Made by a program: the position numbers and the translations under genes. 10,560 nt of DNA from NCBI GenBank assembly GCA_002309615.1, contig DBXT01000019.1, forward strand, positions 13,748-24,307. Reading direction: 5' to 3'. Positions 6,639 to 10,560 of this stretch are shown here, one piece after another. The notes beneath the pieces are model-generated. The model ran no database searches and was not told the origin of the DNA. It saw only the letters and a list, made by a program, of their open reading frames with translations. Each line of letters opens with the position of its first letter. Within the stretch, counting starts at the first letter, position 1. The DNA is from Bacteroidales bacterium UBA1205. GTDB taxonomy: Bacteria > Bacteroidota > Bacteroidia > Bacteroidales > WCHB1-69.

Positions 6639-6660
6639 TGAAAAAAAAATGCTATCTTTG
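6639..6660 (+). promoter_or_regulatory. yidC promoter (extended -7 element)
   Basis: The element is TG, nine A, TGC and then TATCTTTG (6653-6660), a TAnnTTTG box. The predicted start near 6666 leaves a leader of about 33 nt before the yidC ATG, with no Shine-Dalgarno motif. It is a mirror copy of the SRP RNA promoter with 20 of 22 positions the same. Confidence 0.75.
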
Positions 6661-6698
6661 TAATTTTAATCATACTAAATTTAAGTAATTTTTTTCAC

Positions 6699-8702
6699 AT
6701 GGACAAAAATACTATCATAGGATTATTACTGATATTTGCTCTATTTATAGGCTATAGCATATACATTTCTCCTTCTAAGGAACAATTGGCAGAAAGACAA
6801 AGAGTGCAAGATTCCATACAAATGGCACAAATGGAAAGCAGGGTTGCCGATTCCTTGCTGAACACACAACAAAACCCTGAAAATGACGCTGTCAATGATG
6901 TTTCTGACAAGATGGATTCAACAAATATATATACCGACAAAAAAAGTCAATTCGGAGCATTTACCCGTGCCGGTGAAATTGCAGACACGCATCCTTTGAT
7001 TATAGAAAACGATAAATATCTGCTACAAATAGACCCCAAAGGAGCACAAATATCATCCGTAATGCTTAAGGATGTATACACCTATGATTCCCTGCCCTTG
7101 ATATTATTTCAACAAGGGGATAACGACAACAAATTCGGTTTTACATTCTTTTCCGATTATATTGCCGTCAACACCTACGATTTGTATTTCTCGTGTGACA
7201 CTCCTATTGCCGACACATTAAAGGTGCATGGCAACGATTCCGTTCAAATAGCCCTGCGCGTATATCCCGATAAAGACGAAACATCGGTGGATAGCACAGC
7301 ATATATAGAATACCGCTACACCATTCGCGGCAATGACTATCGCACAGGATTGGATATCAGCATGATAAACACTAATTCTTACATCTCCTTATCCTCCTCG
7401 CAAATAGAATTGATATGGCAAGAACAACTGCTGCAACAAGAAAAAAGTCGTAAGAATGAAATGACAGCCAACACTATATATTATAGTGATATATCTGATA
7501 TAGAAAACCTGAAAGAAACTCCCGACAAAGGCGACTCTGTAAATGTAATCACCGGTTTGAAATGGATATCGTTCAAACAGTTGTTTTTCACCTCTACCAT
7601 TATAGCTAAAAACAAATTTTCCAATGCCACACTGGTAACCGAAATGCCGCAAAATCCGGACAACCGACAACTCAAAAACATGCGGGCGCGTATCTGCATG
7701 CCGGCAGAAAAAAACATGTCTATGGATTTTTATTTCGGCCCTAACAAATACCGTTTGCTTAAAACCTATGACATCAATTTGGAAAGTCAAATTCAATTGG
7801 GAGGAAAATTGGTGGCTTGGATAAACAAATGGATAATCATTCCCATTTTTAATTTCTTGGAAGGATTCGGATGGAATTATGGTCTGATTATTTTTATACT
7901 CACCCTTATCATCAAAACGGTATTATTCCCCGTTACCTATAAAAACTATATTTCTTCGGCTAAAATGCGAATAGTAAAGCCTGAAATAGAAGAAATAAGT
8001 CAACGTTATCCCAAACAAGAAGACGCCATGAAGAAACAACAAGCCACCATGGCATTGTATAAGCAATACGGCATACGTCCTATGGCAGGATGCCTACCCA
8101 TGCTCATACAATTTCCTATACTTATCGCTATGTTCCGTTTCTTCCCTTCTTCGTTTGAATTACGTCAACAACCATTCCTTTGGGCCGAAGACTTGTCATC
8201 CTATGATGCCATAGTATCTTGGAGTACACACATTCCCATTATATCCTCATTTTACGGTAACCACGTCAGTTTGTTCACCCTATTGATGACCATAGCCACA
8301 TTAGGATATACTTATATTAACAACAAACTCATGCCTTCGGCAGGCGATGCACAACAAATGAAAATGATGAAATGGATGATGTATTTAATGCCGGTGATGT
8401 TCTTGGGTATTTTTAACAACTATTCATCGGGCTTGAGTTATTATTATTTATTGGTGAATTTAATCACCTTTGCTCAAATGGGTATTTTCCGCCTATGCAT
8501 TAAAGAAGACTCTTTAAAAGCAAAAATGCAGGCATATGCCCAAAAAGCAAGAACGGGATCCTCAAAAAACAAAAAATCCAAATGGGCTTTGAAAATGGAA
8601 AATTACATAAAAGAACAACAAGCTAATGCTCAAAAACAGAGAGGACTGCCCAATACTAAACAAAGACACAACACTTCCTATACTGCTTCAAAAAAGCGAT
8701 AA
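6699..8702 (+). CDS. yidC: Membrane protein insertase YidC
   Basis: YidC (Oxa1 family) inserts and folds inner-membrane proteins, alone or with SecYEG. The 667-residue protein has an N-terminal membrane anchor (TM1, about residues 5-22), then a large periplasmic domain (about 30-365), and finally the conserved insertase domain. That domain begins around GWNYGLIIFILTLIIKTVLF (391-410). SAKMRIVKPEI (420-430) contains Arg424, the likely equivalent of the groove arginine of E. coli YidC (Arg366). RPMAGCLPMLIQFPILIAMF (460-479) and the later helices near 522-545, 557-575 and 578-600 complete the bundle. The tail (about 601-667) is very rich in Lys, Arg and Gln and could contact the ribosome, as basic YidC tails do in some other bacteria. 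The ATG at 6699 follows its promoter at a normal distance. It is divergent from the SRP RNA, a functional partner, and is transcribed as a single gene. Confidence 0.97.
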   Translation: MDKNTIIGLLLIFALFIGYSIYISPSKEQLAERQRVQDSIQMAQMESRVADSLLNTQQNPENDAVNDVSDKMDSTNIYTDKKSQFGAFTRAGEIADTHPLIIENDKYLLQIDPKGAQISSVMLKDVYTYDSLPLILFQQGDNDNKFGFTFFSDYIAVNTYDLYFSCDTPIADTLKVHGNDSVQIALRVYPDKDETSVDSTAYIEYRYTIRGNDYRTGLDISMINTNSYISLSSSQIELIWQEQLLQQEKSRKNEMTANTIYYSDISDIENLKETPDKGDSVNVITGLKWISFKQLFFTSTIIAKNKFSNATLVTEMPQNPDNRQLKNMRARICMPAEKNMSMDFYFGPNKYRLLKTYDINLESQIQLGGKLVAWINKWIIIPIFNFLEGFGWNYGLIIFILTLIIKTVLFPVTYKNYISSAKMRIVKPEIEEISQRYPKQEDAMKKQQATMALYKQYGIRPMAGCLPMLIQFPILIAMFRFFPSSFELRQQPFLWAEDLSSYDAIVSWSTHIPIISSFYGNHVSLFTLLMTIATLGYTYINNKLMPSAGDAQQMKMMKWMMYLMPVMFLGIFNNYSSGLSYYYLLVNLITFAQMGIFRLCIKEDSLKAKMQAYAQKARTGSSKNKKSKWALKMENYIKEQQANAQKQRGLPNTKQRHNTSYTASKKR

Positions 8703-8725
8703 GTGAAGTATATATTCCATACATC

Positions 8726-8760
8726 CCAAGCCCTGAATGAAGATTTCATTTAGGGCTTGG
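8726..8760. terminator. Long hairpin in convergent gap after yidC
   Basis: Arms of 16 nt (8726-8741 and 8745-8760, beginning CCAAGCCCT and ending AGGGCTTGG) pair with one G-T wobble around a 3-nt loop. It lies 24 nt after the yidC stop codon, between yidC and the convergent YD-repeat gene. There is no T-run on either side, so it is not a textbook intrinsic terminator. A role in 3'-end formation or mRNA stability is inferred from position. The rest of the gap to 8924 holds no gene I can support. Confidence 0.45.
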
Positions 8761-8924
8761 TGCATATATAGCATGCTGGTGAGGACGCATAAAAAAGGCT
8801 GCTTTCATGCGAAAACAACCCCCATATTTTATTTTATCCTGCCTATAACAACGTTTATTAAAAAAAAAGCAGGATATTCATTTTCAAATGTTTTACCTAT
8901 CAGCCATCATTTCCTTTCAAGCAA

Positions 8925-10013
8925 TTATTCAGCATAGGTAATCAGTCTTTCCACATAGCTCACATATGCTTTTGTTTCACAATCATACACCGTCATACTC
9001 ACCCAATTACCTTGTTTATCGTATGTATAGGTATATGTTTTATGTTCTTTAACACCGTTTTCATCGCTATAATACTCTGCCAACAATCCTTGAGCATTAT
9101 CTCTCTGTTGGTGCATTTTTTTATACTTACCATCCCAAATGGTAATGCTATTACCTTCTTTATCTTTATCGTATTGCCACATTCTCACCAATTTATCATT
9201 AGCATCATACATTTCTTTTTTCACCAATGTATTATTGTGGTAAGTATATTTCCATTGGTTTTGGAACATATTTTTTTCATCATATAGTTTTACCAATATC
9301 AAGTGCAATTGCATATCGTAATGCAAGGTATATTTATGCAATTGCATATCACTCTGGGTGGTTTGATGAACCAATAGTTTTCCTTCGGAAGAAAATTCGC
9401 AATCGGAATAGCCTTGAAAACTCATCAAACGAGCACGTTCGTTATATTGATAAATTTCTTTCCACCCGAAACCGTTTTTTCCTACATACATGCAATAATC
9501 TTGAACTATATCCCCTCGTTCATTATATCTTTTTTCCACTCGCTTGCACACTTTCCCTTTTTCATCGGTTTCTATTATTTTCAACACATTACCGAAACCG
9601 TCATAAGTAAATTTTTCACAGCTTATCATGGTGCCTTCAGAGTCGTACACCTTTTTTTCCGTCACCTGATTTTTTTTGTTGTACTTACTCTCTATACGAT
9701 AATCTATGCTGCCGTCTTGTAAATACAATATATCGCTTATCTCATTACCTTGAGCATCATAGGCAAACACCTCTCTTTCATCAATATTACCATCTACGTC
9801 ATATTTCATTTCTTCTATCAAACGACCACCGGTATCATATCGCTGATAAAAATTATTACAGCAAACCATCTCTCCCTTTGATAGTTTTCCATCATGAAAC
9901 ACACATTCGTATTCCGTTTGTTTAATACTACTGACATGACCTTTTTCTTGCTGTGCCCGCAAGTATGGAATAAATAAAAGGCAAACGATAAAAATTGTAA
10001 ATAATTTATTCAT
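8925..10013 (-). CDS. Predicted secreted YD-repeat protein
   Basis: I do not recognise a named gene. The 362-residue product starts with a likely Sec signal peptide (MNKLFTIFIVCLLFIPYLRA, then QQ), with no lipobox. The rest is a chain of degenerate repeats of about 20-25 residues of the form YD-x-x-G-x-x followed by a charged beta-strand: YDTGGRLIEEMKYD (59-72), YDAQGNEI (85-92), YDSEGTMI (123-130), YDGFGNVLKII (137-147), YNERGDIV (163-170) and YDKQGNWVSM (331-340). Such YD/RHS-like repeats usually form beta-rich extracellular structures. There is no toxin-like C-terminal domain or RHS core, so it is not a full RHS toxin. The ATG at 10013 gives the signal peptide directly; a GTG two codons upstream is possible. 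Its start codon lies 6 nt after the T-run of the carbamoyltransferase terminator, with no recognisable promoter. Function unknown. Confidence 0.8.
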   Translation of the reverse strand: MNKLFTIFIVCLLFIPYLRAQQEKGHVSSIKQTEYECVFHDGKLSKGEMVCCNNFYQRYDTGGRLIEEMKYDVDGNIDEREVFAYDAQGNEISDILYLQDGSIDYRIESKYNKKNQVTEKKVYDSEGTMISCEKFTYDGFGNVLKIIETDEKGKVCKRVEKRYNERGDIVQDYCMYVGKNGFGWKEIYQYNERARLMSFQGYSDCEFSSEGKLLVHQTTQSDMQLHKYTLHYDMQLHLILVKLYDEKNMFQNQWKYTYHNNTLVKKEMYDANDKLVRMWQYDKDKEGNSITIWDGKYKKMHQQRDNAQGLLAEYYSDENGVKEHKTYTYTYDKQGNWVSMTVYDCETKAYVSYVERLITYAE

Positions 10014-10019
10014 ATACAC

Positions 10020-10053
10020 AAAAAAACAGGCTCAGTTTCTTTAAAACTGAGCC
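10020..10053 (-). terminator. Intrinsic terminator of ornithine carbamoyltransferase gene
   Basis: On the minus strand a perfect 10-bp stem (GGCTCAGTTT with AAACTGAGCC; arms 10053-10044 and 10038-10029) closes a 5-nt loop. TG and then seven T (10026-10020) follow. It begins 21 nt after the carbamoyltransferase stop codon and ends just before the next gene's start. Confidence 0.9.
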
Positions 10054-10074
10054 CGATATACATATATTATTTAA

Positions 10075-10560
10075 TTAATCGCCTAACGTTGCAACCATTA
10101 CTGCCTTGATGGTGTGCATACGGTTTTCTGCTTCATCAAATACGATGGAATTTTCCGATTCGAACACTTCTTCGGTAACTTCTATGCCGTCCAAACCGAA
10201 TTTTGCGTGAACATCACGCCCCACTTGTGTTTCAAGATTATGATACGCAGGCAAACAGTGCATGAACTTGCATTTTGGATTACCTGTATTTTTCATCATC
10301 TTGGCATTCACTTGATAAGGCATTAGCATATCAATACGTTCTTTCCATACTTTGTCGGGTTCGCCCATAGATACCCATACGTCGGTATAGATAAAATCGC
10401 AGCCTTTAACACCTTTTATAGGATCATCGGTAACGGTTACTTTTGCACCGGTTTCCTTGGCGATTTCTTTGCATATTTTCACCAATTTTGCATCGGGTTG
10501 AAGTTTTTTAGGAGCAATAATACGAACGTCCATACCCATTTTGGCTCCGCCAACCATAAG
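10075..10560 (-). CDS. argF: Ornithine carbamoyltransferase, C-terminal part (cut by window edge)
   Basis: The enzyme transfers a carbamoyl group between carbamoyl phosphate and ornithine/citrulline. It works in arginine synthesis (ArgF) or, in reverse, in the arginine deiminase route (ArcB). Only the last 161 codons are inside the window; the 5' part lies beyond 10560. Counting from the Met at 10557, visible motifs are DVWVSMGE (59-66) with the SMG ornithine-binding loop, HCLPAYH (100-106) with the catalytic Cys, VFESENSIVFDEAENRMHT (131-149) and the ending KAVMVATLGD. The SMG loop argues for ornithine rather than the N-acetyl- or N-succinyl-ornithine used by the Bacteroides-type transcarbamylases. 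The anabolic or catabolic role cannot be decided from this fragment. A strong terminator follows. Confidence 0.94.
   Translation of the reverse strand, partial: LMVGGAKMGMDVRIIAPKKLQPDAKLVKICKEIAKETGAKVTVTDDPIKGVKGCDFIYTDVWVSMGEPDKVWKERIDMLMPYQVNAKMMKNTGNPKCKFMHCLPAYHNLETQVGRDVHAKFGLDGIEVTEEVFESENSIVFDEAENRMHTIKAVMVATLGD

Noticed and set aside
8835..8876. Inverted repeat TATCCTGC/GCAGGATA with a nine-A run inside
   Set aside because: The stem is only 8 bp around a 26-nt loop and the T-run on the minus strand is inside the loop, so it does not form a convincing terminator.
8737..8937. Plus-strand 66-codon open frame after yidC
   Set aside because: It begins inside the hairpin, overlaps the end of the YD-repeat gene and has no promoter or recognisable domain.
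1..10560. Mobile element, CRISPR array, defence or secretion system
   Set aside because: No transposase, integrase, phage gene, array of spaced repeats or toxin-antitoxin pair is present; every sizeable gene but two belongs to a well-known family.

Overview
The window looks like core chromosome of a low-GC member of the Bacteroidota, most likely the Bacteroidales. The signs are promoter boxes of the TAnnTTTG type in front of nearly every transcription unit, the absence of Shine-Dalgarno motifs before all inspected start codons, and protein types (a YidC with a long periplasmic domain and basic tail, a short RecJ, secreted YD-repeat proteins) common in that phylum. Species cannot be told from the sequence. 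I see no mobile element, CRISPR array, defence system or prophage.

Layout. Positions 1-181 are AT-rich and hold a leftward promoter for a gene outside the window. Next, on the minus strand, is recJ (182-2038) with its own promoter. A minus-strand operon follows, read from 5030 down to 2203: a double zinc-ribbon/SUMF1-domain protein, an MscS-type mechanosensitive channel and an EamA/DMT transporter. The last two are separated by 1 nt.

Positions 5237-6577 form a compact block of RNA genes, all on the minus strand: SRP RNA (6454-6550), a YrdC/YciO-family protein (5818-6438), RNase P RNA (5452-5803) and tRNA-Phe (5270-5345) with a strong terminator. Facing away from this block is yidC (6699-8702, plus strand). 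SRP RNA and yidC, which serve the same membrane-protein insertion route, fire from nearly identical divergent promoters 61 nt apart.

The right end, minus strand, holds the C-terminal part of an ornithine carbamoyltransferase (from the window edge to 10075), its terminator, and a predicted secreted YD-repeat protein (8925-10013) convergent with yidC. A long hairpin lies in the convergent gap.

The most interesting points are organisational rather than a new gene system: the ncRNA/translation cluster, the mirrored SRP/yidC promoters with an extended A-tract-TGCTAnnTTTG element, two genes that start within 10 nt after an intrinsic terminator, and a zinc-ribbon/SUMF1 fusion without the formylglycine-enzyme cysteine pair.
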